Of a stretch of DNA of 64,000 nucleotides, positions 56,256 to 63,949 are shown in pieces. The position numbers and the translations under genes are program-made. Source of the DNA: Clostridium acetobutylicum ATCC 824. GTDB lineage: Bacteria > Bacillota > Clostridia > Clostridiales > Clostridiaceae. The notes below the pieces were generated by a model. It worked only from the letters and a program-made list of their open reading frames with translations, was not told the origin of the DNA and did not search any database. The stretch is from NCBI RefSeq assembly GCF_000008765.1, contig NC_003030.1, positions 3,444,001 through 3,508,000 on the forward strand. The letters run 5' to 3'. Each line of letters opens with the position of its first letter. Position 1 is the stretch's first letter.

Positions 56256-57491
56256 TTACATTAACTTATCTATAATCGGTGATACAAAAAGTATCAATGA
56301 TAAAATTATTATAAATGCTACAGTTAAGTACACAATTACATTTTGAAGCTTATTATTAATATACTTTCCCATAATGTCCTTATTATTTATTAATAATACC
56401 ATGAATATAAGGATTACTGGAGATAGTATCCCTGCAATTTGCTGGGTTATAAGCATAATTCCTACCAAAGATAATTTAGGCACAAGTACCAAAGCAGCAC
56501 TAAATAAAATCATGAAAGTAAAAATCCCGTAAAAAGTTTTAGCTTCACTAAATGAATTATCAAGCCCACTTTCAAATCCAAAGGCTTCACAAATAGCATA
56601 AGTTGTAGATAACGGTATTACCATTGTAGCTAGCACTGACGCACCAAATAAGCCTGCTGCAAAGAGTATTGTAGCATAGTTACCAGCTAAAGGCTTTAAT
56701 GCCATGGCAGCCTGTTCTGCACTATCTATTTTAATACCTGCTTTATAAAGTGTTACTGCTGTACAAACAATTATAAAAAAAGATACCAGGTCTCCCCAAA
56801 TAGCCCCTAAATACACATCTATCTTTTCATATTTATATTCCTTTACACTAAGCCCTTTATCAACAACAGAAGATTGTAGATAAAACTGCATATAAGGTGT
56901 TATGGTTGTACCTATCATCCCTATAAGTGTTAAGACATATCCTTTTGTAAAACTCAAACTTGGTGTAATTGTAGCTTTCATAACTACATTCCAATTAGGA
57001 TGAACCTTTATGCAGGTTATAATATAAGTGAAGAAAACAAAAGTAAACGCTAAAAAAACTTTTTCTGTTTTCTCGTAAGATCCTTTTGTAATAACGAACC
57101 ATACCAAAAATGCCATAATAGGCACAGTTATATATTTACTGATTCCAAACAGCTCTAAGCTGGCTGCAATTCCCGCAAAATCTCCAACACATACTCCAAA
57201 GTTAGCTATAAATAATATGCACATAGCAAATAGTGACCACTTAACGCCATAGTTTTCCCTTATTAAATCTGATAGTCCTTTTCCTGTAACCACAGCCATT
57301 CTTGCATTCATTTCTTGTATTATAGCTAAACTAAAAGTTATTAATAAAAGTCCCCAGAGCATTTTATAGCCATACGATGCTCCTACCGTTGCATAGGTTG
57401 CTATACCCCCTGCATCATTACCCGCATTAACAGTTATTAGTCCTGGTCCAATAATACCTAGTATAAACAACAGCTTGTTCTTCTTCTTCAT
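56256..57491 (-). CDS. Nramp-related transporter, probably for magnesium
   Basis: 411 residues, eleven membrane spans, SLC11/Nramp fold. The canonical metal motifs are changed: DPGN of span 1 appears as DAGG (in VNAGNDAGGIATYATVG), and MPH of span 6 as TPY (GTTITPYMQFYLQSS), so the methionine that favours Mn/Fe is lost. Nramp-related proteins with such changes, known in clostridia and Eggerthella, carry Mg2+. The M-box Mg riboswitch upstream agrees. AGGAGGG lies before the ATG but can pair with CTCCT just upstream, hiding the ribosome site. A short leader ORF precedes it. Confidence 0.85.
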   Translation of the reverse strand: MKKKNKLLFILGIIGPGLITVNAGNDAGGIATYATVGASYGYKMLWGLLLITFSLAIIQEMNARMAVVTGKGLSDLIRENYGVKWSLFAMCILFIANFGVCVGDFAGIAASLELFGISKYITVPIMAFLVWFVITKGSYEKTEKVFLAFTFVFFTYIITCIKVHPNWNVVMKATITPSLSFTKGYVLTLIGMIGTTITPYMQFYLQSSVVDKGLSVKEYKYEKIDVYLGAIWGDLVSFFIIVCTAVTLYKAGIKIDSAEQAAMALKPLAGNYATILFAAGLFGASVLATMVIPLSTTYAICEAFGFESGLDNSFSEAKTFYGIFTFMILFSAALVLVPKLSLVGIMLITQQIAGILSPVILIFMVLLINNKDIMGKYINNKLQNVIVYLTVAFIIILSLILFVSPIIDKLM

Positions 57492-57501
57492 TCAGTTTTC
57501 C

Positions 57502-57517
57502 CTCCTCAATGCAGGAG
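57502..57517 (-). promoter_or_regulatory. Hairpin that can hide the ribosome site of the Nramp-related gene
   Basis: On the minus strand CTCCT (57517-57513) pairs with AGGAG (57506-57502), loop GCATTG. The second arm is the ribosome site itself. The leader ORF ends 15 bases upstream, so ribosomes finishing it could open the hairpin. Confidence 0.45.
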
Positions 57518-57531
57518 AGCAAACCTTTATG

Positions 57532-57618
57532 TTAAAACAATTGAAGCAGCTTTCCCACATTTATAATTTTTGATATACGAGTCTTTTTAATGCATAAATT
57601 ACTAGGGTCTGCTTCCAT
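57532..57618 (-). CDS. 28-residue leader ORF between M-box and Nramp-related gene
   Basis: ATG at 57618 with GGAGGTGG 6 bases upstream, encoding MEADPSNLCIKKTRISKIIN and eight more residues ending LLQLF, then TAA at 57534-57532. It starts 25 bases after the M-box terminator and ends 40 bases before the transporter start. The ribosome site is strong, so translation is likely. It could be a leader peptide that couples translation to the transporter, or a small membrane-associated protein. I know no homologue. Confidence 0.5.
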   Translation of the reverse strand: MEADPSNLCIKKTRISKIINVGKLLQLF

Positions 57619-57642
57619 TGATTCCACCTCCAAACAAAAAAT

Positions 57643-57664
57643 AAAAAAAGCCCCATAAAGGCTC
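57643..57664 (-). terminator. Intrinsic terminator of the M-box riboswitch
   Basis: On the minus strand GAGCC-TTTATGG-GGCT followed by seven T; the expression platform of the riboswitch. Confidence 0.85.
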
Positions 57665-57689
57665 TATAAAACAACAACAAAAATACACT

Positions 57690-57845
57690 ATCTTTCGTTG
57701 AGCTTTAGCACTATATAGCTTTGGGTAATCCCAGCTACATTAAGTAAAACCTTAATTCGGTAGTACCTGTTAACCCATTGGCATCTTTCGATATTTTTGG
57801 GCAGTAGCATATATCTATATAGGAGCCTCACCTAACAATACATTA
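57690..57845 (-). ncRNA. M-box (ykoK-type) magnesium riboswitch
   Basis: Read on the minus strand the block shows the M-box hallmarks in order: TTAGGTGAGGCTCCTATA (57835-57818), GCTACTGCCC (57808-57799), GCCAATGGGTTAACAGGTA (57782-57764), AGCTGGGATTACCC near 57735-57722, and AGTGCTAAAGCTCAACG near 57713-57697. An intrinsic terminator follows. M-boxes bind several Mg2+ ions and stop transcription when Mg is plentiful. It controls the leader ORF and the Nramp-related transporter. Confidence 0.95.
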
Positions 57846-57862
57846 TTAAATTCATCTTCTAA

Positions 57863-57891
57863 ATAATAATACAAATAAGTATTACTGTCAA
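57863..57891 (-). promoter_or_regulatory. Sigma-A promoter of the M-box transcript
   Basis: On the minus strand TTGACA (57891-57886), 17-base spacer, TATTAT (57868-57863), just ahead of the M-box. Confidence 0.75.
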
Positions 57892-57972
57892 TGTTTCACT
57901 TTCATAATCAGAATAATTTTCTTATATGTTGGAAAAATAAAATATTTAATATATAAGAAAGGAGGTGACATC

Positions 57973-59229
57973 ATGTTACTAAAAGAAAATACAGCAAAAG
58001 ATAAAGGTATTGACAGCACTCTAGATTTACTTAAAGAGGGCTATTTATTTATCAAAAATAGAGCTGATCACTATCAATCTGATTTATTTGAAACTCGCTT
58101 AATGGGGCAAAGGATAATTTGCATGACAGGAGAGGAAGCTGCAAGAATATTTTATGATTCTGATAAATTTAAAAGACAAGGTGCTGCTCCCAAAAGAGTA
58201 CAAGAAACACTTTTGGGGGAAAATGCAATTCAAACCCTAGATGGAGAATCTCATCTTCATCGTAAAAAGCTTTTTATGTTACTTACTAACCAAGTTCAAC
58301 AAAAAAGATTAGCTGAACTTACAACGGAAAAATGGGAAGCTTCTGCCTCTAAATGGCATACTAAAAGTATTGTGCTTTTTAATGAAGCCAATGAAATACT
58401 ATGTCAAGTAGCATGCCACTGGGCGGGTGTTCCTTTGATGGAATCTGATATAAAAAATAGAGCAGAAGACTTCAGTTCTATGATAGATTCCTTTGGTGCA
58501 GTTGGTCCTCGTCATTGGAAGGGAAAAAAGGCACGAAATACAATTGAAGCTTGGATAAAAGAAATTATAGAAAATGTCCGCTCTGGAAGAATAAGGGCTG
58601 AAGAAGGTTCTCCTCTACATGAAATAGCTTTTTATATAGATGTTAATGGACAGCAAATGCCTGCTGAAATGGCTGCCATAGAACTTATTAATATACTACG
58701 TCCTATTGTAGCTATTTCAACCTTTATCACCTTTTCTGCCCTTGCTCTATATGAACATTCGGAATATAGAGAAAAGCTACAATCAAAAGACATAAGATAT
58801 CTTGAAATGTTTACACAAGAAGTTCGACGCTATTACCCTTTTGCTCCTTTTGTTGGTGCGAGGGTACGAAAAGATTTTTTATGGAATAACTGTGAATTTA
58901 AAAAGGAAATGCTAGTTCTACTTGATATTTATGGTACTAACCACGATTCACGCATATGGCAGAAACCTTACGAATTCATTCCGGACAGATTCAGAAGCTA
59001 TAAAGGCAATTTGTTTGATTTTATACCACAAGGTGGAGGTGATCCTAGTAGTACGCATCGCTGCCCTGGAGAAGGTATTACTTTAGAAATTATGAAAACA
59101 AGTTTAGATTTTCTTTCTACAAAAATTGACTTCACCGTTCCAGACCAAGACTTAAGCTATAGCCTTTCTAAAATACCAACATTGCCAAAAAGCGGTTTTA
59201 TTATAGATAATATTAATCTAAAGCTTTAA
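57973..59229 (+). CDS. CYP152-type fatty acid peroxygenase (cytochrome P450)
   Basis: 418 residues. Heme-ligand cysteine C364 lies in PQGGGDPSSTHRCPGEG; the carboxylate-binding Arg-Pro of CYP152 enzymes is R243-P244 (NILRPIVAIS); EVRRYYPFAPF is the family's ExxR region. These P450s use H2O2 to hydroxylate fatty acids at the alpha or beta carbon, without a reductase. At the position where the decarboxylase OleT has His, this protein has Q87 (ENAIQTLDG), so hydroxylation rather than alkene formation is expected. I recognise it as CYP152A2 of C. acetobutylicum. AAGGAGGTGA precedes the ATG. Confidence 0.95.
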   Translation: MLLKENTAKDKGIDSTLDLLKEGYLFIKNRADHYQSDLFETRLMGQRIICMTGEEAARIFYDSDKFKRQGAAPKRVQETLLGENAIQTLDGESHLHRKKLFMLLTNQVQQKRLAELTTEKWEASASKWHTKSIVLFNEANEILCQVACHWAGVPLMESDIKNRAEDFSSMIDSFGAVGPRHWKGKKARNTIEAWIKEIIENVRSGRIRAEEGSPLHEIAFYIDVNGQQMPAEMAAIELINILRPIVAISTFITFSALALYEHSEYREKLQSKDIRYLEMFTQEVRRYYPFAPFVGARVRKDFLWNNCEFKKEMLVLLDIYGTNHDSRIWQKPYEFIPDRFRSYKGNLFDFIPQGGGDPSSTHRCPGEGITLEIMKTSLDFLSTKIDFTVPDQDLSYSLSKIPTLPKSGFIIDNINLKL

Positions 59230-59376
59230 TTTTGGAATTAATTTACATTCATTACATTAATCATAAGCTTTTTCTCACATTATATATTAAATGATTAATA
59301 AACAATAATTTAAAACAAAAAAATGAATAATATAACGTCATTTAGTCAATTATATTCAAAGTAGGAGGTGATACTA

Positions 59377-59511
59377 ATGTCAAACAATAACAATAATAAC
59401 AACAACAACAGAAACAATAACAATAACAATGACAACAACAGAAACAACAACAACAATAATAACAATAACAACAATAACAACAGAAACAACAACAACAACA
59501 ATAACAAATAG
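59377..59511 (+). CDS. 44-residue polyasparagine protein
   Basis: ATG at 59377, 7 bases after an excellent TAGGAGGTGA ribosome site; stop TAG at 59509. The product is M-S, 37 asparagines, three arginines at roughly regular distances (positions 12, 22, 36), one Asp (19) and a final Lys. Asn is coded by a mix of AAC and AAT rather than a pure triplet repeat, which suggests the amino acid is selected. No homologue known to me. The 3' end leads to a hairpin and a terminator, so it seems to be its own unit 150 bases after the P450 gene. Confidence 0.6.
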   Translation: MSNNNNNNNNNRNNNNNNDNNRNNNNNNNNNNNNNRNNNNNNNK

Positions 59512-59566
59512 TTTCATCTACAAGTTTTTTACGGGAGCAGTTTTTGCTTGCTCCTATAAAACAAAT

Positions 59567-59607
59567 AAAGTGATAGCAAAACAACCTAATGTTTTGCTAT
59601 CACTTTT
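59567..59607. terminator. Bidirectional terminator between polyasparagine ORF and racemase
   Basis: AAAGTGATAGCAAAAC (59567-59582) and its complement (59591-59606) form a 16-bp stem, 8-base loop, T-rich on both sides. A smaller GGAGCA/TGCTCC hairpin lies at 59534-59554. Confidence 0.88.
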
Positions 59608-59608
59608 A

Positions 59609-60796
59609 CTATTTCTCATAAAAATATTTTTTAGGAACTCTTTCAGTAATGCATTGTATTTGCTCATCTACATAGCTTCCAAGACTTTTACAAGCCTCTA
59701 ACCAAGTTATGCTTTCATCGCCTTGATTTCCTACAATAACAGCTTCATCTAGCTCCTTTACTGTTTCATCTATGTTTGAAATATCTACCATTAAACCATC
59801 CATAAAATAATTCACTACCGGAACCCTCTTACCTGCTACTAATACCTCCTTCCAACCTCTACTGATACCATCACCATATCCAAAAGCAATGATAGCAACT
59901 TTTGAATCCTTTTTTGCTACAAAAGTACTTCCATAACCTCCAGCCTCACCTGCTCTTATTGTTCTAACCTTCATAATCCGCCCTTTTAACTCCATTAGTG
60001 TTTTTATACCTTTTGGCATATTTCTCTGCCCCTGTTCGTGCTCCAAGCCAAATAAAAGGGTTCCACACCGAACCATATCATAATGAGCTTCTGGATATCT
60101 TATTATGCCAGTGGAATTAGCTGCATGAATTATTCTAGGTCTTAATTTTTGTTTTTGAAGTTGAAATATAATATTATTAAAGCACTCAATCTGCTTATGA
60201 GTAAAATCAGGGTTGTAATCGGGGTCCTGAAAGTGAGTATATACTCCATCCACTTGAACATGCAGATACTTTTCATGAATTTCTCTAATAAACTTTACTG
60301 CATTTTCTGGATTTACTCCATACCTATTTAAACCTGTATTTATCTTTACATGCAATTTAACTATAGTATCATTTTGTGAAGCACTTTGATCTAATGCTTC
60401 TACAATCTCTTCACTATCTACCATTGGAATTATATTATATCTAATAACCCAAGCTGCTTGCGATGGAGAAATTGGTGCAAGCAGCATAATGGGAGTTTTA
60501 ATACCAGCCTTTCTCAGGGTAAAAGCCTCAATCAATCTAACAACCCCAAAGACATCACATTTTAAATTTATCAATTCTTTTGCAATTGGACGTATTCCAT
60601 GTCCATAGGCATCTCCCTTTAAGACCGCCATGAATTTTGTATTAGGTTTTAAAAATCCTTGAATAATATCAAAATTACGCTTAAGCTGACTTAAATTAAT
60701 TTCAGCCTTGTTAACCTCAGGTATATTACAATTTACAGCTTCCTCTTCACTTATAGCAATAGAATTTGTGATATTATATACTGTTTTTTTCTCCAT
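59609..60796 (-). CDS. Alanine racemase (PLP fold type III)
   Basis: 395 residues. The PLP lysine is K60 in FMAVLKGDAYGHG and the catalytic tyrosine lies in GGYGSTFVAKKD near 290; VKLHVKINTGLNRYG carries the conserved Arg-Tyr-Gly. The family interconverts L- and D-alanine for wall synthesis, but the first motif differs from the housekeeping KADAYGHG (here KGDAYGHG), so it could be a second, perhaps spore-linked or broader, amino acid racemase. The first 30 residues are an extension. It follows the amidohydrolase gene by 20 bases on the same strand, so the two form an operon. Confidence 0.88.
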   Translation of the reverse strand: MEKKTVYNITNSIAISEEEAVNCNIPEVNKAEINLSQLKRNFDIIQGFLKPNTKFMAVLKGDAYGHGIRPIAKELINLKCDVFGVVRLIEAFTLRKAGIKTPIMLLAPISPSQAAWVIRYNIIPMVDSEEIVEALDQSASQNDTIVKLHVKINTGLNRYGVNPENAVKFIREIHEKYLHVQVDGVYTHFQDPDYNPDFTHKQIECFNNIIFQLQKQKLRPRIIHAANSTGIIRYPEAHYDMVRCGTLLFGLEHEQGQRNMPKGIKTLMELKGRIMKVRTIRAGEAGGYGSTFVAKKDSKVAIIAFGYGDGISRGWKEVLVAGKRVPVVNYFMDGLMVDISNIDETVKELDEAVIVGNQGDESITWLEACKSLGSYVDEQIQCITERVPKKYFYEK

Positions 60797-60816
60797 ATTA
60801 GGTGCCTACCTTCTCT

Positions 60817-62007
60817 CTAATAATTCTTATCTTTTAGACTGTAGACAATCTCTCCATTGATTATAGTGTACATAGTTTTTGTAAAGGTCTCCATTGGATT
60901 ACCATCAAAAATTGCAATATCTGCATCCTTATTCACTTCAATACTTCCAACTCTATTAGCCACATTACATATCTCAGCTGGATTTATTGTAATTGCTTTA
61001 AGTCCTTCCTCTATTCCCAATCCCTCTTTTGCTGCAAGCCCTGCGCAGATTAAAAGATCTTGTATTCTTGTAACAGGATGATCTGTTGTAATTGCTACTT
61101 TTACGCCTTCATTATGCAGTATACCTGCTGTTTTAAAATCTGCATATTGAGTTTCAATTTTATTTCTTGAGGTTAATGTAGGACCAACTATTGCTGGAAA
61201 ACCAGATTCTTTTATCTCCTTTGCAACTAAATGCCCTTCTGTGCAATGATCAAGTGTTAAATTCAAATTAAACTCCTTTGCTATACGTATTGCTGTCAAA
61301 ATATCATCCGCTCTATGAACATGTGCCTTTAATGGAATTTTCTTATCAAATACAGGTACCCAGCATTCCTTTCTGAACTCTTTGTTAAAGCTGTCACCTG
61401 ACTTTTCAGCATTCTTCCTTTTCTCATAATACTGCTGTGCCTCGAAAAGTTCTTCTCTTAACATGGCTGCTATAGCTATACGCGTTGATGGCATCATATT
61501 CTTTTTATCATAATTTGCTTTGGGGTTTTCTCCAAAAGCAATTTTCATAGCTGAAGGCTGCAAAACAACCATCTTGTCTATTGCTCTTCCATAGGTCTTT
61601 AAAAACATCCATTGACCTCCTACTACATTTGCACTTCCAGGGCCAACCATTATACCTGTAATTCCCGCAGTTAATGCAGTATAAAAAGCAGAGTCCATAG
61701 GATTAATTCCATCTAATGCTCTAAGATAAGGTGTTACAGGATTTGTCATTTCATTACAATCATTACCCTCAAAGCCTCTCTTCTCTTCTTGAATCCCAAC
61801 ATGGCAGTGTGCTTCTATAATTCCTGGCATAACCCAAAATCCATCTGCATCAATTATTTCACAGCTTTCATCTACATCGATATTTTCTCCCACCTTTATA
61901 ATTTTACCGTTATCTATCAAAACGCTTCCACTATCATAATTCACTCCTGTCATGGTAAGTATCTTTCCATTTTTAATAAGTAACATAGCTTTTTTCATCC
62001 CTTCCAT
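60817..62007 (-). CDS. Metal-dependent amidohydrolase (imidazolonepropionase-like)
   Basis: 396 residues. Metal-binding motifs: HxH in GIIEAHCHVG, histidines in LKAHVHRADD and LTLDHCTEGH, and aspartate in VAITTDHPVTR. The N- and C-terminal small beta domain (MLLIKNGKILTM, DADIAIFDGNPM) is typical. It hydrolyses a C-N bond of an unknown cyclic amide, dipeptide or N-acyl substrate. Paired with the racemase, a role in D-amino-acid or peptide metabolism is thinkable. The first ATG (62007) has no good ribosome site; GGAAGGG would better serve the ATG at 61986 (MLLIKNGK), so the true start is uncertain by seven codons. Confidence 0.82.
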   Translation of the reverse strand: MEGMKKAMLLIKNGKILTMTGVNYDSGSVLIDNGKIIKVGENIDVDESCEIIDADGFWVMPGIIEAHCHVGIQEEKRGFEGNDCNEMTNPVTPYLRALDGINPMDSAFYTALTAGITGIMVGPGSANVVGGQWMFLKTYGRAIDKMVVLQPSAMKIAFGENPKANYDKKNMMPSTRIAIAAMLREELFEAQQYYEKRKNAEKSGDSFNKEFRKECWVPVFDKKIPLKAHVHRADDILTAIRIAKEFNLNLTLDHCTEGHLVAKEIKESGFPAIVGPTLTSRNKIETQYADFKTAGILHNEGVKVAITTDHPVTRIQDLLICAGLAAKEGLGIEEGLKAITINPAEICNVANRVGSIEVNKDADIAIFDGNPMETFTKTMYTIINGEIVYSLKDKNY

Positions 62008-62018
62008 TAATTAAATAC

Positions 62019-62066
62019 TAGCTATATGTTTACAAGTTATATATGTAAATAAAATAGCTATATGTT
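62019..62066. repeat. Direct repeat upstream of the amidohydrolase gene
   Basis: TAGCTATATGTT occurs at 62019-62030 and 62055-62066, 36 bases apart, just upstream of the amidohydrolase start. It may be a regulator site. Confidence 0.3.
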
Positions 62067-62219
62067 ATATGTTTCTTCATTATTTAATTATTTATGCTTT
62101 ATACATTGGACATTAATGACTAGAGCTATATATTTGATTAAAACAAATATTTTTTTACATAGATGAATACTTTTTAATTATATAGAACATAATACTAGTG
62201 TAGTAAGAAATCACAATGT

Positions 62220-62294
62220 TCCGTGATAGCTCAACGGTGGAGCACTCGGCTGTTAACCGATAGGTTGAAGGTTCGAATCCTTTTCACGGAGCCA
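62220..62294 (+). tRNA. tRNA-Asn (GTT)
   Basis: Acceptor arms TCCGTGA (62220-62226) and TCACGGA (62284-62290), discriminator G and encoded CCA (62292-62294). D arm TAGCTCAACGGTGGAGCA, anticodon loop CTGTTAA with anticodon GTT, and T arm GGTTCGAATCC are all present. A single tRNA gene, not in a cluster. Confidence 0.95.
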
Positions 62295-62303
62295 TTTTTA
62301 TAA

Positions 62304-62328
62304 AAAAAGAGATAGAGCTTTCTCTATC
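62304..62328 (-). terminator. Minus-strand terminator facing the tRNA gene
   Basis: GATAGAG (62311-62317)/CTCTATC (62322-62328) stem; a run of seven T follows on the minus strand, so it stops transcription entering the tRNA gene from the right. Confidence 0.7.
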
Positions 62329-62509
62329 CCCATTGAGCCAAATCAATGTTTAATTCTAATAAGTAGCTTATACATTTCCTATATTCTAAAATATCAGTCC
62401 AATACCTTACATATTAATTCTAGAAATAAAGACTTAGCAATCTCATATTTTCCATTCTATATAAGCTTTTCACTATTACACCAGCTATTTCTCGAATATA
62501 CAAAAATAA

Positions 62510-62549
62510 TGCCGCTCGAACCTAGTAGGCTCTTTACGGCAAATTTTTT
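62510..62549. terminator. Terminator of the radical SAM gene
   Basis: TGCCG (62510-62514)/CGGCA (62537-62541) with an inner GAACCT/AGGCTC stem; T-rich stretches on both strands. Confidence 0.65.
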
Positions 62550-62569
62550 ATTATGAACAACAATATTTT

Positions 62570-63694
62570 CTAGAAAAGCATTTCCCCTGGTTTATATCCA
62601 TCAGGTAATTCTTCTTCACTTAAAAATTTGAAATTTTCATCACGCAGTATTGGTAAAAATACTTGGTATGGAAGCCTATCAAACTCACAGCTGTAACTGC
62701 TGGCTCCAAACCACTTACCTTCCTTGCTGCTCAAATTTAAGTCTCTAGCAAATTTTGTATGATTGGAACAGTCATGCACTGCTAAATCCCAATTTTCTTC
62801 ATCGGCTATTTTCATTAGCTTAAGAGTTAATTCTCTACTCCAAATTGGAGATATGTAGCCTTGTCTAGAGATATACATGCTTTCTCCATAATAATTACCT
62901 ATGTTATTCTCATTTAAATGTAGTTCCGCACAGTTAATAAAATCAAGTTTTGTATCTAATATTGCCTGTTTTTTCTCGAAAAAAGCTTCAAAAAGCTCAG
63001 GAGTCATTGGAGTCTCGATACCTACATTTTTAATATATTTTTTAGCTATACCAATATTCTTAATAACTTTATCAGAACACTTAGAAGCTCCAAGGTTGAA
63101 ACGTATCTCGTCAAGACCTGCTTCACCTAATGCTTTTAAAGTTTCTTCTGTAGCTAAAGTACCATTTGTATATAGATGCTGATAAACTTTGGCATCACTA
63201 AATTTCTTTACTATAGAATAGTATTTTTCAATTTCCATAAATGGTTCTAAATAAACATAGGATATACCAGTAGGCTTTTTATGGATAGAAAGAAGTAAAT
63301 CAATATCCTTTTCATAAAACCTTGTGCCCCCAATTTCCCACATATCCTCTCCAATAGGAGCAATATCATCAAGTTCTCCATAATTATAGCAGAACTTACA
63401 CTCTAAATTGCATTTATTTGTTTTTCTAATGGCACTTAAACCAGTTCCAAGAAGACAAGAACGACATCCTTTAGGAAACTTGCTTTCATTTCCCACAAAA
63501 AAAGTTCTATTGTCTAAAGTTTTCAAACTTTTAATTTCTGACATCAATTTATTATTTCTATTATCAATTGCTGCCTCGATTTGTGCAAAGGTAGAATAAA
63601 TGATTTCTTGTTGCTTTATCATCGGTTCCTCATCCTCTGGCAGCATTGAAAAAAATTCAAACCATGTTAACGCATCTTTTTTTGAAATTTTCAT
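62570..63694 (-). CDS. Radical SAM protein of unknown function
   Basis: 374 residues. The [4Fe-4S]-SAM motif is C95-x3-C99-x2-C102 (KCNLECKFCYNYG), after an extra pair C77-x2-C80 (GCRSCLLG), which may hold a second metal site. Later features are YVYLEPFMEIEKYY, YTNGTLATEETLKALGEAG and EIRFNLGASKC, as in the (beta/alpha)6 barrel of this superfamily, and further cysteines near the C-terminus. The substrate is unknown; no precursor peptide or pathway gene is adjacent. GGGAGG lies 8 bases before the ATG at 63694. Confidence 0.85.
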   Translation of the reverse strand: MKISKKDALTWFEFFSMLPEDEEPMIKQQEIIYSTFAQIEAAIDNRNNKLMSEIKSLKTLDNRTFFVGNESKFPKGCRSCLLGTGLSAIRKTNKCNLECKFCYNYGELDDIAPIGEDMWEIGGTRFYEKDIDLLLSIHKKPTGISYVYLEPFMEIEKYYSIVKKFSDAKVYQHLYTNGTLATEETLKALGEAGLDEIRFNLGASKCSDKVIKNIGIAKKYIKNVGIETPMTPELFEAFFEKKQAILDTKLDFINCAELHLNENNIGNYYGESMYISRQGYISPIWSRELTLKLMKIADEENWDLAVHDCSNHTKFARDLNLSSKEGKWFGASSYSCEFDRLPYQVFLPILRDENFKFLSEEELPDGYKPGEMLF

Positions 63695-63869
63695 AACATG
63701 TCCTCCCTTAGTTAATCCTTATGAATACTTCATACAAATCTTCTTTACGCTTTTTCATATATTCTTCAAAAGAGATACATGAACCTATTTAATTATATAC
63801 TAATTATGTTGTTTTGTATGTAAATAAAACATGTATTTATTAATAAGCAGCCTAATTTACAAATAAAAA

Positions 63870-63892
63870 AGAATAGCCACTAAAGCTACTCT
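63870..63892 (-). terminator. Terminator of the gene entering from the right edge
   Basis: AGAATAGC (63870-63877)/GCTACTCT (63885-63892) hairpin with a T-run on the minus strand. Confidence 0.7.
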
Positions 63893-63949
63893 AAATTTAA
63901 ACATTGTTTTTATTTAGTTTTAAAAGCCATTAACTAACAAAATAATATC

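Noticed and set aside
59342-59584. Cysteine-rich frame antisense to the polyasparagine ORF
   Set aside because: Poly-Cys/Tyr is merely the complement of AAC/AAT codons; no ribosome site. The plus-strand ORF has a near-perfect one.
59377-62294. Functional link between the polyasparagine ORF and the tRNA-Asn gene 2.7 kb away
   Set aside because: Separate transcription units with an operon and terminators between them; a single nearby tRNA gene is most likely coincidence.
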